64,000 nucleotides of DNA, taken from contig NZ_QKYW01000002.1 in NCBI RefSeq assembly GCF_003253735.1, forward strand, positions 62,001-126,000, in the 5' to 3' direction. This document shows, one piece after another, positions 27,468 to 36,330 of this stretch. The position numbers and the translations under genes were made by a program. The stretch's first letter is position 1; the number at the start of each line of letters is the position of its first letter. This DNA is from Pseudomonas sp. URMO17WK12:I2 (GTDB taxonomy: Bacteria; Pseudomonadota; Gammaproteobacteria; Pseudomonadales; Pseudomonadaceae). Under the pieces are notes generated by a model, which saw only the letters and a program-made list of their open reading frames with translations, ran no database searches and was not told where the DNA came from.

Positions 27468-27923
27468 ATGCAAGACCGTATTTTTGCGGGCGTCAGCCTG
27501 CTGCTTTGTCTCGGCCTGTCGTTGGCAGCCTGGAGCTATCATGCGCCGTTCTCATACGAGCCTGTAGGCCCACGGGCCTTTCCGCTGCTACTGCTGGTGA
27601 TGATCGCCCTGGGCGCCATCTACCTGCTGTTCAGACCATCACGGGCCAGTGGCGAAGGTGCCGAGCCCGCGCTGGATCGCCACGTGATCCGCAAGATCGT
27701 GCTGTGCATCGTCGCCCTGCTGATCTACTCCGCGCTGTTCGAACTGGCCGGCTTCATCATCGCCAGTACCCTGTTCGCCATCGCCATGGCGCGCCTGTAC
27801 GAGGGTACCTGGAAAGCCAGCCTGACCTCCGGCGTGCTGCTTGCGGTGGGCCTGTACCTGCTGTTCGACAAAGCCCTCGACGTACCCCTGCCACTCGGCC
27901 TGCTTTCCGGCCTGGAGTTCTAA
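27468..27923 (+). CDS. tctB: Tripartite tricarboxylate transporter, small membrane subunit
   Basis: This 151-aa protein has four hydrophobic helices: IFAGVSLLLCLGLSLAAW, FPLLLLVMIALGAIYLLF, IVLCIVALLIYSALFELAGFI and SGVLLAVGLYLLFDKAL. It keeps the TctB pattern with YEPVGPRAFP after the first helix. It forms the inner-membrane complex with TctA, whose ATG is 4 bp downstream of its stop. Confidence 0.92.
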   Translation: MQDRIFAGVSLLLCLGLSLAAWSYHAPFSYEPVGPRAFPLLLLVMIALGAIYLLFRPSRASGEGAEPALDRHVIRKIVLCIVALLIYSALFELAGFIIASTLFAIAMARLYEGTWKASLTSGVLLAVGLYLLFDKALDVPLPLGLLSGLEF

Positions 27924-27927
27924 CTGC

Positions 27928-29442
27928 ATGGATACTTTCAGCTACCTGGGACAAGGCTTCGGCGTCGCCCTGAGCCCCTACAACCTGTTCACCGCCCTGT
28001 GCGGTACCCTGATCGGCACCATCGTCGGCCTGCTGCCGGGCCTGGGCCCGATCAACGGCGTGGCGCTGTTGATCCCGATCGCCTTCGCCCTCGGCCTGCC
28101 ACCGGAAACCGCACTGATCCTGCTCGCGGCCGTGTACCTGGGCTGCGAATACGGCGGTCGTATTTCCTCGATCCTGCTGAACATCCCAGGCGAAGCCTCG
28201 GCGGTGATGACCACCCTGGACGGCTACCCATTGGCGCGTCAGGGCAAGGCGGGTGTTGCCTTGTCGATCTCCGCCTGGAGCTCGTTCGTCGGCGGCCTGA
28301 TGGCCACCTGCGGCGTGGTGCTGTTCGCCCCCCTGCTGGCGAAATGGGCAGTGGCCTTCGGCCCCGCCGAATACTTCGTGTTGATGGTGTTCGCCATCAC
28401 CTGCCTCGCCGGCATGGCCGGCAACAAACCGATGAAGACCGCCATCGCCTGCTGCATCGGCCTGCTGCTGTCGTGCGTCGGTATCGACTCCAACAGCGGC
28501 GTGTACCGTTTCACTTTCGGCAGCCTCGGCCTGGCTGACGGCATTCAGTTCGTGGTGCTGGTTCTCGGCCTGTTCTCGGTCAGCGAGATCCTCGTGCTGC
28601 TCGAGCGCACCCACCACGGCCAGAAGGCCATCGAAGCCAAGGGCCGCATGCTGTTCAACATGAAGGAAGGTCTGTCGGTGCTGGCCACCAACCTGCGCAG
28701 CGGCGCGGTCGGTTTTGGCCTGGGCATCCTGCCCGGTGCCGGCGCGACCCTGGCCAGCGCCGTGGCGTACATGAGCGAGAAACGCCTGGCAGTGAAGGAC
28801 AACAAGTTCGGTGATGGCGACCTGCGTGGCCTGGCCGCGCCGGAAACCGCCAACAGCGCCTCGGCGTGCGGCTCACTGGTGCCAATGCTGACCCTCGGCG
28901 TGCCTGGCTCGGGTACCACGGCGGTGATGCTTGGCGCCCTGACGCTGTACAACATCACCCCGGGCCCGCTGCTGTTCCAGAATCAGCCGGACATCGTCTG
29001 GGGCCTGATCGCCTCGCTGTTCGTGGCCAACATCATGCTGATCGTGATGAACGTGCCGATGATCAAGATCTTCACCAAGATCCTTGCCGTGCCCTATTGG
29101 GCACTGGTGCCGGCCATCGCCATCATCACCTCGATCGGCGTCTACGCCGTACACGCCACCGCGTTCGACCTGTACCTGATGATCGGCATCGGCGTCGCCG
29201 GGTACATCCTGCGCAAGATGGACTTCCCGCTGTCGGCGATCCTGCTGGGCTTCATACTGGGCGGCTTGATGGAGCAGAACCTGCGTCGCGCCCTGTCGTT
29301 GTCCAACGGCGACCTGAGCATTCTGTGGAGCAGCTCCATCAGCCTGGCCGTATGGGCGCTGGTGGCTATGATGATAGCCTTGCCCATCTGGCGAATCTGG
29401 CGCGCCCGCCGCAAGGCGGCGGTACTGCAGAGCGCCAACTGA
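27928..29442 (+). CDS. tctA: Tripartite tricarboxylate transporter, large membrane subunit
   Basis: This 504-aa TctA protein has about 12 membrane segments and the family signature GTLIGTIVGLLPGLGPINGVALLIP near the N-terminus. Also typical are YLGCEYGGRISSILLNIPGE, a second repeat GILPGAGATLASAVAYMSEK, and VPMLTLGVPGSGTTAVMLGAL. ATG 27928 is used (MDTFSYLGQGF); the frame is open to 27841 but that overlaps tctB. It drives sodium- or proton-coupled uptake of the TctC-bound acid. Confidence 0.95.
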   Translation: MDTFSYLGQGFGVALSPYNLFTALCGTLIGTIVGLLPGLGPINGVALLIPIAFALGLPPETALILLAAVYLGCEYGGRISSILLNIPGEASAVMTTLDGYPLARQGKAGVALSISAWSSFVGGLMATCGVVLFAPLLAKWAVAFGPAEYFVLMVFAITCLAGMAGNKPMKTAIACCIGLLLSCVGIDSNSGVYRFTFGSLGLADGIQFVVLVLGLFSVSEILVLLERTHHGQKAIEAKGRMLFNMKEGLSVLATNLRSGAVGFGLGILPGAGATLASAVAYMSEKRLAVKDNKFGDGDLRGLAAPETANSASACGSLVPMLTLGVPGSGTTAVMLGALTLYNITPGPLLFQNQPDIVWGLIASLFVANIMLIVMNVPMIKIFTKILAVPYWALVPAIAIITSIGVYAVHATAFDLYLMIGIGVAGYILRKMDFPLSAILLGFILGGLMEQNLRRALSLSNGDLSILWSSSISLAVWALVAMMIALPIWRIWRARRKAAVLQSAN

Positions 29443-29454
29443 TACTTCATCGAA

Positions 29455-29485
29455 TCAGGCTCCCCGGGGAGCCTGAACCGTTTTT
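29455..29485 (+). terminator. Rho-independent terminator/attenuator after tctA
   Basis: A perfect 22-bp palindrome with arms TCAGGCTCCCC/GGGGAGCCTGA (29455-29476) is followed by ACCG and TTTTT. It lies just before the Shine-Dalgarno GGAG of the next gene, so the downstream dehydrogenase may receive only read-through transcription. Confidence 0.8.
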
Positions 29486-29494
29486 GGAGCTGCC

Positions 29495-30466
29495 ATGCAT
29501 ATCGTCATTCCCGATGACTACCAGAACGTCATCCGCAGCCTCGACTGCTTTGCCACATTGAGCGGCCACCAGGTCAGCCTCTACCACGATGCCGTGGATG
29601 ACGTGCAAGTGCTCGCCGAGCGTTTTGCAGACGCCGACGCCCTGGTGCTGACCCGCGAACGCACCCGGATAGATGAAGCGCTGCTGGCACGCCTGCCCAA
29701 CCTCAAGCTGATCAGCCAGACCGGCAAGGTGTCCAGCCATCTGGATGTGGACGCCTGCACCCGCCATGGCGTGGCGGTAATGGAAGGCCGTGGCTCGCCC
29801 ATCGCCCCTGCCGAACTGACCTGGGCGCTGATCATCAACGCGCGGAGGCAGTTGTTCCCGGCCATGCGGGCGATGTATGCGGGCCAATGGCAGGTCAACC
29901 TCGGTCAACGCCTGGCCGGGCAGACACTGGGTATCTGGGGCTACGGCAAGATCGGCCAGCGCCTGGCCCGCTACGCCCAGGCCTTCGAGATGTCGGTGCT
30001 GGTCTGGGGCAGCGAGGCCTCACGGCAAGCCGCCCTCGCCGACGGCCACCGGGCTGCCTCATCTCGTGCAGCGTTCTTCGCCGAGGCCGATGTACTCAGC
30101 CTGCACCTGCGCCTTGTCGAAGCCACCCGTCACCTCGTCACGGCCGCCGATCTGGCGCTGATGAAGCCCAGCGCCCTGCTGGTCAATACCAGCCGTGCCG
30201 AACTGATCGCACCAGGTGCGCTGCTCGAAGCCCTGAACAAGGGCCGGCCTGGCTTCGCGGCGCTGGACGTCTTCGAGCAGGAGCCGCTGGTGGATATCGA
30301 CCATCCCCTGCTGCGTCACCCGGGCGTGCTGTGTACCCCCCACCTTGGCTATGTGGAACGCGAGGGCTATGAACTGTATTTCGGTGACGCCTTCGCCAAC
30401 GTGCGCGCCTTCTTCGCTGGTGAAGACTGCGCATTGGCCAATCCGCAGGTCATTGCGAAAACCTGA
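29495..30466 (+). CDS. D-2-hydroxyacid dehydrogenase family protein
   Basis: This 323-aa NAD-dependent dehydrogenase has a Rossmann motif LGIWGYGKIGQRLARYAQAF. The catalytic Arg is in LVNTSRAELI, Glu in ALDVFEQEPLVD and His in CTPHLGYVE. Enzymes of this family (SerA/LdhA/hydroxypyruvate-reductase type) interconvert 2-oxo and D-2-hydroxy acids. It is the last gene of the isomerase-porin-tctCBA operon, after a terminator. A 2-hydroxy or 2-oxo polycarboxylate intermediate would fit the neighbourhood, but the substrate is not determined by sequence. Confidence 0.88.
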   Translation: MHIVIPDDYQNVIRSLDCFATLSGHQVSLYHDAVDDVQVLAERFADADALVLTRERTRIDEALLARLPNLKLISQTGKVSSHLDVDACTRHGVAVMEGRGSPIAPAELTWALIINARRQLFPAMRAMYAGQWQVNLGQRLAGQTLGIWGYGKIGQRLARYAQAFEMSVLVWGSEASRQAALADGHRAASSRAAFFAEADVLSLHLRLVEATRHLVTAADLALMKPSALLVNTSRAELIAPGALLEALNKGRPGFAALDVFEQEPLVDIDHPLLRHPGVLCTPHLGYVEREGYELYFGDAFANVRAFFAGEDCALANPQVIAKT

Positions 30467-31421
30467 TGGTGACGCGCCGATAAACGGTGCGAAATGCTTA
30501 TTCAAGCAGACCGTCACACGCTTGGCGGCCTGCCCCACCGCCAACTTTCATATTGAAACGCCAATGGCCACTATAAGGCCATGATGTCGTTATGATGCGT
30601 TCCCGATTCAAGCCACTTAAATAAGACACCGTTGACCGGCTTATATAGAAACGCTGTTGCCTTGCCGTTTGGAAGGTAATTGCAATATTGCAAAGCCATC
30701 AGCTCAGGCTGACCGTTGCAGATGATCAAGTATTATCCCAAGCCATTTGGGCCACTTGCCCATAAATATCTACACCCGCAGCTGAAACTGCCTGCCAACT
30801 GCCTAGAACCCTCCAGGAGCGGGCCCTACAACCCGGCAGCCACCTTAATTCTTGCCACAGACTGGCAATAGCAATCACAGCGTCGGTCGAATGGGCCACA
30901 TATATAAGAGAGGGCCTGCGCAAAACCGCCGCCAATATTACGCCGATAGCCACCATTGATTTCGAGCGTACCGAACCTCAAAACCAACTCATCATCCAAA
31001 CCCGGCACGAACATTGCTGCCACTTATATAGCTGCCCCCTAATTAATCTGCTTGTCATGCAATGACCTTATCGTCCGCTGACAATTACTGCCGCCCTGCA
31101 CCAGCAGCGGAGCATGAAGCGGCCGCTCTACCAAGGTGATTGGGCTCAATAGCAGATTAGTGGTCGCACTGACATGCAGCGTACTGCTGCCAGATGCGCC
31201 AACACAAAGCAGGAAATAGTTCAGTGTTTTTTTATGGTGCAGAGGATCACGACTTTGCGGGCCGGCGGGGAACTTCTTACGGGAGCCGACAACCAATGAC
31301 TCATGAAAAATGGCCGCAAGTCAATGCGATAGGTAACTGACATTCCCATGCCAGCTCCCTTTCGTCGCAATGCCGAACGGCTCTCCACCAAGCGATAGAC
31401 CCCGGGAAGGGATTTGGCACC
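30467..31421. other. Long lower-GC intergenic region upstream of the exopolysaccharide operon
   Basis: This 955-bp region has no intact gene and is visibly poorer in G+C than its flanks. It contains a perfect 14-bp palindrome TTGCAATATTGCAA (30680-30693) and repeated CTTATATA/TATATAAG words (about 30639, 30901, 31024). A minus-strand reading frame (about 30826-31296) looks protein-like but is broken by stops and is listed separately. The distal 120 bp should contain the promoter and leader of the polysaccharide operon. A GGAAGGG ribosome site precedes ATG 31422. Confidence 0.55.
30826..31296 (-). pseudogene. Possible decayed coding sequence
   Basis: One minus-strand frame gives two protein-like stretches separated by only two stops within 18 bp. 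The first, about 31290-31042, ends in LLVQGGSNCQRTIRSLHDKQ; the second, 31038-30826, contains FVPGLDDELVLRFGTL and YRRNIGGGFAQALSY. Both lie in the same frame and the residue composition is natural, while base composition differs from neighbours. I do not recognise the family. It may be the remnant of a transferred gene; a chance open frame is the alternative. Confidence 0.3.
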
Positions 31422-32579
31422 ATGAAACTCACCAAAATACTGACGGCTTCATTAGCAGGTACGCTGTCTACAGCCAGTTGGGCTACTGACCCACAACACA
31501 TCGACCTGGCTGGGTTCGAGTTCACGCCAACCCTGGATGTCGGCGAAAGCTACGACAGTAACTACCGCGGCCTGAACAAAGCGCGATCTTCCTGGGTGAC
31601 CAGCATCAACCCGAAATTCCTGCTCAGCGCCGAGACCCGCAATACCGGCTACCAGCTCGAGTACGAGCTCGATGATCAGAATTACCATTCCGACGACAAG
31701 GCCAGCCACACCGACCACCACCTGCGTTTTCGCAGCATCATGGAATTCGACTCGCGCAACCGCCTGCGCTGGAACCTGGGCTATCACCGCGTCGAGGAAA
31801 CCACCGACCTGGCCGACCCGGACGATAACGAGAACGACAAGTACGACCGCGGCGTGGCCGGTGCCGTGTATACCTACGGTACCCAGACCGGGCTCAACCA
31901 GATCGACTTCGGCGTCAACTACGAGTCCATCCGCTATCGCAACAGCGGCGGCCTGAACGATGACCAGGACCGCGACAGCACTACCTTGAACTCCGTCTGG
32001 TACCACCGCCTGGGTGGCAGCACCCGCTCCCTGGTCGAGCTGCGCCATACCGTCAACCAATACGTGCTCAGCGAGAGCGACCGCGACAGCACCGATGACG
32101 CCCTGTTGTTCGGCGCCACCTGGGATGCCACCGCCAAAACCTCCGGTACCGTGCGCTTGGGCGCCCAGCGCAAGAATTTCGACAGCAGCAGCCGCGAAGA
32201 CTACACCAGCCCAATGTGGGAAGTGGGTGTAGCCTGGGAACCGCGCACCTACTCCACCGTCAAACTCGACACGCGTCGTTCTTTCGACGAAGGCGAAGAT
32301 GGTGCCAGTACCGTTCAGGACACCACCACGCGCCTGGGTTGGGAGCACGAATGGTCGGCCTTCATCAGTTCGGAGCTGTTCTACCGCTACTCCGAGCGCG
32401 ACTACAAGGCAACCGAGCGCCAGGACGACCGTACCAGCTATGGCTTGGAGATGACTTACTCCCCGCTGCGCTGGGCTGATGTATCGCTGGGTTACCGCCA
32501 CACCGAAAACGATTCGAGCGTGCGGGAAAAATCCTATGACCGGAACATCTATCAGCTGTCGTTGAGCTTGAGCCTCTAG
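31422..32579 (+). CDS. Outer-membrane beta-barrel protein of the polysaccharide operon (BBP2-like)
   Basis: This 385-aa protein has a signal peptide (MKLTKILTASLAGTLSTASWA-TDPQ) and then repeated amphipathic beta-strands with acidic turns (DDQNYHSDDKASHTDHHLRF, DPDDNENDKYDRG). It ends in YQLSLSLSL with a hydrophobic C-terminus typical of outer-membrane barrels. It resembles putative beta-barrel porin-2 proteins found in capsule and exopolysaccharide clusters. As first gene of the operon, next to a short Wza-like protein lacking its own barrel-forming part, it is a good candidate for the outer-membrane export channel. Confidence 0.8.
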   Translation: MKLTKILTASLAGTLSTASWATDPQHIDLAGFEFTPTLDVGESYDSNYRGLNKARSSWVTSINPKFLLSAETRNTGYQLEYELDDQNYHSDDKASHTDHHLRFRSIMEFDSRNRLRWNLGYHRVEETTDLADPDDNENDKYDRGVAGAVYTYGTQTGLNQIDFGVNYESIRYRNSGGLNDDQDRDSTTLNSVWYHRLGGSTRSLVELRHTVNQYVLSESDRDSTDDALLFGATWDATAKTSGTVRLGAQRKNFDSSSREDYTSPMWEVGVAWEPRTYSTVKLDTRRSFDEGEDGASTVQDTTTRLGWEHEWSAFISSELFYRYSERDYKATERQDDRTSYGLEMTYSPLRWADVSLGYRHTENDSSVREKSYDRNIYQLSLSLSL

Positions 32580-32714
32580 CACCGGGGCTCCTCAGCAGGG
32601 TGACGACGCTGTCGTCACCACCCCTATCAACCTTTTCCCGTTTGCCCCAGCAGGCGAGCGGCGGGCGCCCTTTTTCCAGTGCCTGATGAACTAGCAACTA
32701 CAAGGAGTATGCGG

Positions 32715-33254
32715 ATGTCAGTCCACCGTCTGTTCAAAGCCTTCTCGCTGCTGCTGATGCTCGCATTCGCAGCCAGCGCACAGGCCAACCCGCAGTATCG
32801 GCTGAGTTCCGGCGACGTGATCAAGATCAGCGTGTTCGGCGAGCCGGATCTATCTTTCGAGGAAATCCGTCTCAACGACGCCGGCACCTTCTCCTACCCG
32901 TTTCTGGGGGCGATCGAGGCCAGCGACAAGACCGCAGCCGACATCGAACGGATCCTCACCGAACGCCTGAAGGCCGACGGCTACCTTGTCGACCCACGCG
33001 TCTCGGTGGCCGTTACCACCTACCGCGAGTTCTACATCAGCGGCGAAGTGAAAGCCCCCGGCGGCTACCCCTATCAGCCCGGCCTGACCCTGGACCGTGC
33101 CATCGCACTGGCTGGCGGCCTGACCGAACGCGCTTCGACCAAACGCATCACCATCGCACGCGGCACCGGTGAATCCCGCGCCTCGGAAAAAGCCACGCTC
33201 GACACCCTCGTCAAGCCGGGTGACACCATCACCATCGATCAAGGGTTCTTCTGA
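32715..33254 (+). CDS. Short polysaccharide export (Wza/OPX-type) protein
   Basis: This 179-aa protein has a signal peptide (MSVHRLFKAFSLLLMLAFAA ... AQA-NPQYRL), the poly_export domain (LSSGDVIKISVFGEPDLSFEEIRL ... FSYPFLGAI) and one SLBB-like domain (YISGEVKAPGGYPYQPGLTLDRAIALAGG). It has no lipobox and lacks the long C-terminal part of E. coli Wza (about 380 aa). ATG 32715 is chosen because AAGGAG sits 7 nt upstream; ATG 32709 is too close to it. OPX proteins of this short class are thought to need a separate barrel, which the upstream gene could supply. Confidence 0.9.
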   Translation: MSVHRLFKAFSLLLMLAFAASAQANPQYRLSSGDVIKISVFGEPDLSFEEIRLNDAGTFSYPFLGAIEASDKTAADIERILTERLKADGYLVDPRVSVAVTTYREFYISGEVKAPGGYPYQPGLTLDRAIALAGGLTERASTKRITIARGTGESRASEKATLDTLVKPGDTITIDQGFF

Positions 33255-33256
33255 AT

Positions 33257-35488
33257 ATGAACAGTCCTGCACGAACGATCCGACAGTGGCAGACCTCGCC
33301 CTCGGAAGCAGATAGCGATTACATCGACCTGCGGCGCATCTGGAATGCCGTATGGATGCGCAAGTGGGCCATCGCCCTGTTCGTCGTGGTGGTCACCCTG
33401 ATCACCGCGGTTGCCGTCTCCCGCATGACGCCGATCTACCGCGCTGTCGCCACGGTGATGATCGAGACCAAGGGCACCCAGCTGGTGTCCTTCCAGCAAG
33501 TTACCGACACCACCGGTGCGGTCAACGAATACCTGCAGACCCAGCTCGGCCTGATCAAGAGCCGTGTGGTGGCCGAGAAGGTGGTGCGTGAGCTCAACCT
33601 TACCGAGCACCCGGACTTCGACCCCCGTCAGCAGCCGCAGGCTCTGATCAATTTCGGTGGTATTGCCCGTGGCCTGCAGAGCGCCCTGTCGATCACCGGC
33701 CTGGTAGACGAGCCCGAGCCGGCCAAGCCGATGAGCGAAGCCGAGCTGCTCGACATCGTCACCAAGATCCTGATGGACCGCACCAACATCTGGGTCGAAG
33801 GCAAGAGCCAGCTGGTCAACATCTCCGTCGACCTGCCGGATCGCCTGACCGCCGCGGCCATCGCCAACTCCCTGGCCCGCAACTACATCGACAGCCAGCT
33901 CGAAGCACAGATGGAAATGTCGCTGTCGGCCACCACCTGGATGAACACCCGCCTCACCGAGCTGCGCAGCTCGCTGCAGGAAGCCGAGAACCGCCTGCAG
34001 GCCTACCGCGAGGCCGAAGGCCTGGTGGACGTCAACGGCGTGGCCACCATCAGCAACAACGAACTGTCGCTGACCGGTGATCGCATGATCGACGCCCGTC
34101 GCCAGCGTGCCGAGGCCGAAAGCCAGTACCGTCAGGTGCAGTCCATGGGCAGTGGCGACTGGCGCCGCCTGGCCAGCGTGCCAGCCGTGCTTGGCAACCC
34201 GCTGATCCAGCAGTTCAAGTCCGAAGAAGCTCGCGCCCGTGCCAAGGTCGAAGAGCTGTCGCGTCGCTACGGTGACCGTCACCCGGCCATGCTCGCTGCC
34301 AAGTCCGACCTCAGTGCTGCCTCGGCAAGCCTGCGTGCCCAGGTCGAGCAGGTGGTTGCCAGCATCGAGCGCAACTACCAGCTGGCCGTCGCCAACGAGA
34401 ATTCGCTGAACGCCTCGTTCGACAAGAACAAGGAGCAGATCCAGGACATCTCGCGCAAGGAGTTCAAGGTGCGTGAGCTGACCCGCGACGTGGAAAGCAA
34501 CCGCTCGCTGTACGAGACCTTCATGACCCGCCTGCGCGAAACCGCAGCGACCCAGGACGTCAACTCCAGCAACGCGCGAATCATCGACCAGGCCATTGCC
34601 CCGCTGCAGCCGGCCGCGCCGAACCAGAAGCTGCTGATCGTCCTGGCCGCCGGTCTCGCTCTGGTATTCGCCCTGGCCCTGGCCATCGTTCGCGACTTCC
34701 TCAACAACACCTTCAAGAGCGCTGACGACGTTGAGAACAAGCTGAACCTGCCGGTACTGGGCATCGTTCCGCTGATCTCCAACAACGCCAAGTACACCGC
34801 CGCGCACCTGTTCGAGCATGGCGAGGATCCGCGCTTCTGCGAGTCGATCCGTACCATCCGCACCAGCCTGATGCTGGCCGATACCAACCGCTCGCAAAAG
34901 GTCCTGGTGGTTACCTCGTCGTCGCCGGGCGAAGGCAAGAGCACCCTGGTGGCCAACATGGCGTTCGCCCTCAGCCAGCTGCAGCGCGTGCTGTTGATCG
35001 ACGCCGACCTGCGCCGCCCGACCCTGGCCAAGAGCTTCGACTTCCCGGTCGGTACCCCTGGCCTGGCCAACCTGATCACCGGCAGCGCCAAGGTCGAGGA
35101 GTGCATCCACAACATGGGCACCAACCTGGACATGCTGCCCGCCGGCGCGGTACCGCCAAACCCGCTGGAGCTGCTGGCCTCGCCGCGCTTCGCCAAGTTC
35201 CTGGAGATGATCAAGGAGCGTTACGACCACATCATCATCGATTCGCCGCCCAGCCAGGCCGTGAGCGATGCCGTGCTGCTGTCCACCTTCGCCGATTCGG
35301 TGATCTACGTGGTCAAGGCCGACGGCACCTCCATCCCGCTGGCCCAGCGTGGCGTCGGCCACCTGCTGCAGAGCGGTGCCTCGGTAATGGGCGTGGTACT
35401 CAACCAGGTGGACGTGGAAAAGGCTGCGCGCTCTGGCGACTACAGCGGCTACTACGACCACTACGGCTACAGCGACCGCAAGGCCTGA
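33257..35488 (+). CDS. Wzc-like polysaccharide co-polymerase with BY-kinase domain
   Basis: This 743-aa inner-membrane protein has an N-terminal Wzz domain between two membrane helices (WAIALFVVVVTLITAVAVS near residue 35 and LLIVLAAGLALVFALALAIV near 460). A periplasmic coiled coil lies between them. The cytoplasmic bacterial tyrosine kinase follows: Walker A SSPGEGKST (about 556-564), A' LLIDADLRRP (about 580), Walker B HIIIDSPP (about 658). The C-terminus is a tyrosine cluster, YSGYYDHYGYSDRKA, the autophosphorylation tail. It controls chain length and export with Wza. It begins 2 bp after the wza-like stop. Confidence 0.95.
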   Translation: MNSPARTIRQWQTSPSEADSDYIDLRRIWNAVWMRKWAIALFVVVVTLITAVAVSRMTPIYRAVATVMIETKGTQLVSFQQVTDTTGAVNEYLQTQLGLIKSRVVAEKVVRELNLTEHPDFDPRQQPQALINFGGIARGLQSALSITGLVDEPEPAKPMSEAELLDIVTKILMDRTNIWVEGKSQLVNISVDLPDRLTAAAIANSLARNYIDSQLEAQMEMSLSATTWMNTRLTELRSSLQEAENRLQAYREAEGLVDVNGVATISNNELSLTGDRMIDARRQRAEAESQYRQVQSMGSGDWRRLASVPAVLGNPLIQQFKSEEARARAKVEELSRRYGDRHPAMLAAKSDLSAASASLRAQVEQVVASIERNYQLAVANENSLNASFDKNKEQIQDISRKEFKVRELTRDVESNRSLYETFMTRLRETAATQDVNSSNARIIDQAIAPLQPAAPNQKLLIVLAAGLALVFALALAIVRDFLNNTFKSADDVENKLNLPVLGIVPLISNNAKYTAAHLFEHGEDPRFCESIRTIRTSLMLADTNRSQKVLVVTSSSPGEGKSTLVANMAFALSQLQRVLLIDADLRRPTLAKSFDFPVGTPGLANLITGSAKVEECIHNMGTNLDMLPAGAVPPNPLELLASPRFAKFLEMIKERYDHIIIDSPPSQAVSDAVLLSTFADSVIYVVKADGTSIPLAQRGVGHLLQSGASVMGVVLNQVDVEKAARSGDYSGYYDHYGYSDRKA

Positions 35489-35534
35489 TCACCGCCATGA
35501 CCAACAACCAGCGCATGACAGCAGGAGGTGCCCG

Positions 35535-36260
35535 ATGATCGATCTGCATAATCACCTGCTGCCGGGCATCGACGACGGCCCGGCAGACCTGCCGACCGCG
35601 CTGGACATGGCTCGTGCCGCAGTGGCCAACGGCATCAGCCACGTGGTCTGTACCCCGCACATCCATATCGGCCGCTACGACAACGACAGCCACAACATCG
35701 CCGAGACCTGCAGCCGTTTCAACGCTGCGCTGCAGGAGGCCGGCATCGACCTGAAGGTCGCCGCCGCCGCCGAGGTGCGGTTTTCCGGCGAGCTGATGAC
35801 CCGCGTGCTGGATGGCAGCATTCCGTTTCTCGGCCAGTGGGAAGGCAAGAAGGTATTGCTGCTGGAGTTTCCCCACGGGGAAATGCCCTTTGGCGCCGAA
35901 CGCCTGACCCAATGGCTGCTGGACAAGGGCGTGGTGCCGCTCATCGCGCACCCGGAGCGCAACAAGGCACTGATGAACAACCCGAGCAAGCTCAAGCCGT
36001 TCATCGAACAGGGCTGCCTGTTGCAGGTAACCGCCGCTTCTGCCGCTGGTCGTTTTGGCGAAAAAGCAATGCACCTGGCTCACGAACTGCTGAGCAATCG
36101 CGTGGTCAGCATTATGGCGACTGATGCCCACAACCTGGATCACCGCCCTCCCCTATTACAAGAAGGTCTCCTGCAAGCCGCCCGGATCCTGGGCGAGAGA
36201 GAGGCCGAACGTCTGGTCATCGACACGCCCTGGCGCATCGCACACCAGCATTTCGCTTAG
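35535..36260 (+). CDS. PHP-family tyrosine-protein phosphatase (CpsB/YwqE type)
   Basis: This 241-aa metal-dependent PHP domain protein has metal ligands in MIDLHNHLLPGIDDG (His5, His7), CTPHIHIG, AEVRF, IAHPERN and MATDAHN. CpsB/YwqE-type enzymes dephosphorylate the tyrosine tail of BY-kinases, so it would reset the Wzc-like kinase immediately upstream. Most proteobacterial Wzc systems instead use a low-molecular-weight Cys phosphatase (Wzb), so this is the Gram-positive style pairing. It has a strong AGGAGG ribosome site. Confidence 0.9.
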   Translation: MIDLHNHLLPGIDDGPADLPTALDMARAAVANGISHVVCTPHIHIGRYDNDSHNIAETCSRFNAALQEAGIDLKVAAAAEVRFSGELMTRVLDGSIPFLGQWEGKKVLLLEFPHGEMPFGAERLTQWLLDKGVVPLIAHPERNKALMNNPSKLKPFIEQGCLLQVTAASAAGRFGEKAMHLAHELLSNRVVSIMATDAHNLDHRPPLLQEGLLQAARILGEREAERLVIDTPWRIAHQHFA

Positions 36261-36330
36261 TTGACTGCCTGATAACGCGTGCCTGTCGGTTCAGGCCGCA
36301 GGATTCGTATTTGTTGGAGGTTGGAAAACC

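Noticed and set aside
26442..29442. Idea that TctABC serves a drug or glutarate instead of tricarboxylates
   Set aside because: The OpdH-like porin order and adjacent PrpF-like genes favour a tricarboxylate, although Bug-type binding proteins are broad.
33239..35461. 740-codon antisense frame opposite the Wzc-like gene
   Set aside because: It is a mirror effect of GC-rich codon bias; it has no ribosome site or recognisable domain, and the sense strand has clear kinase motifs.
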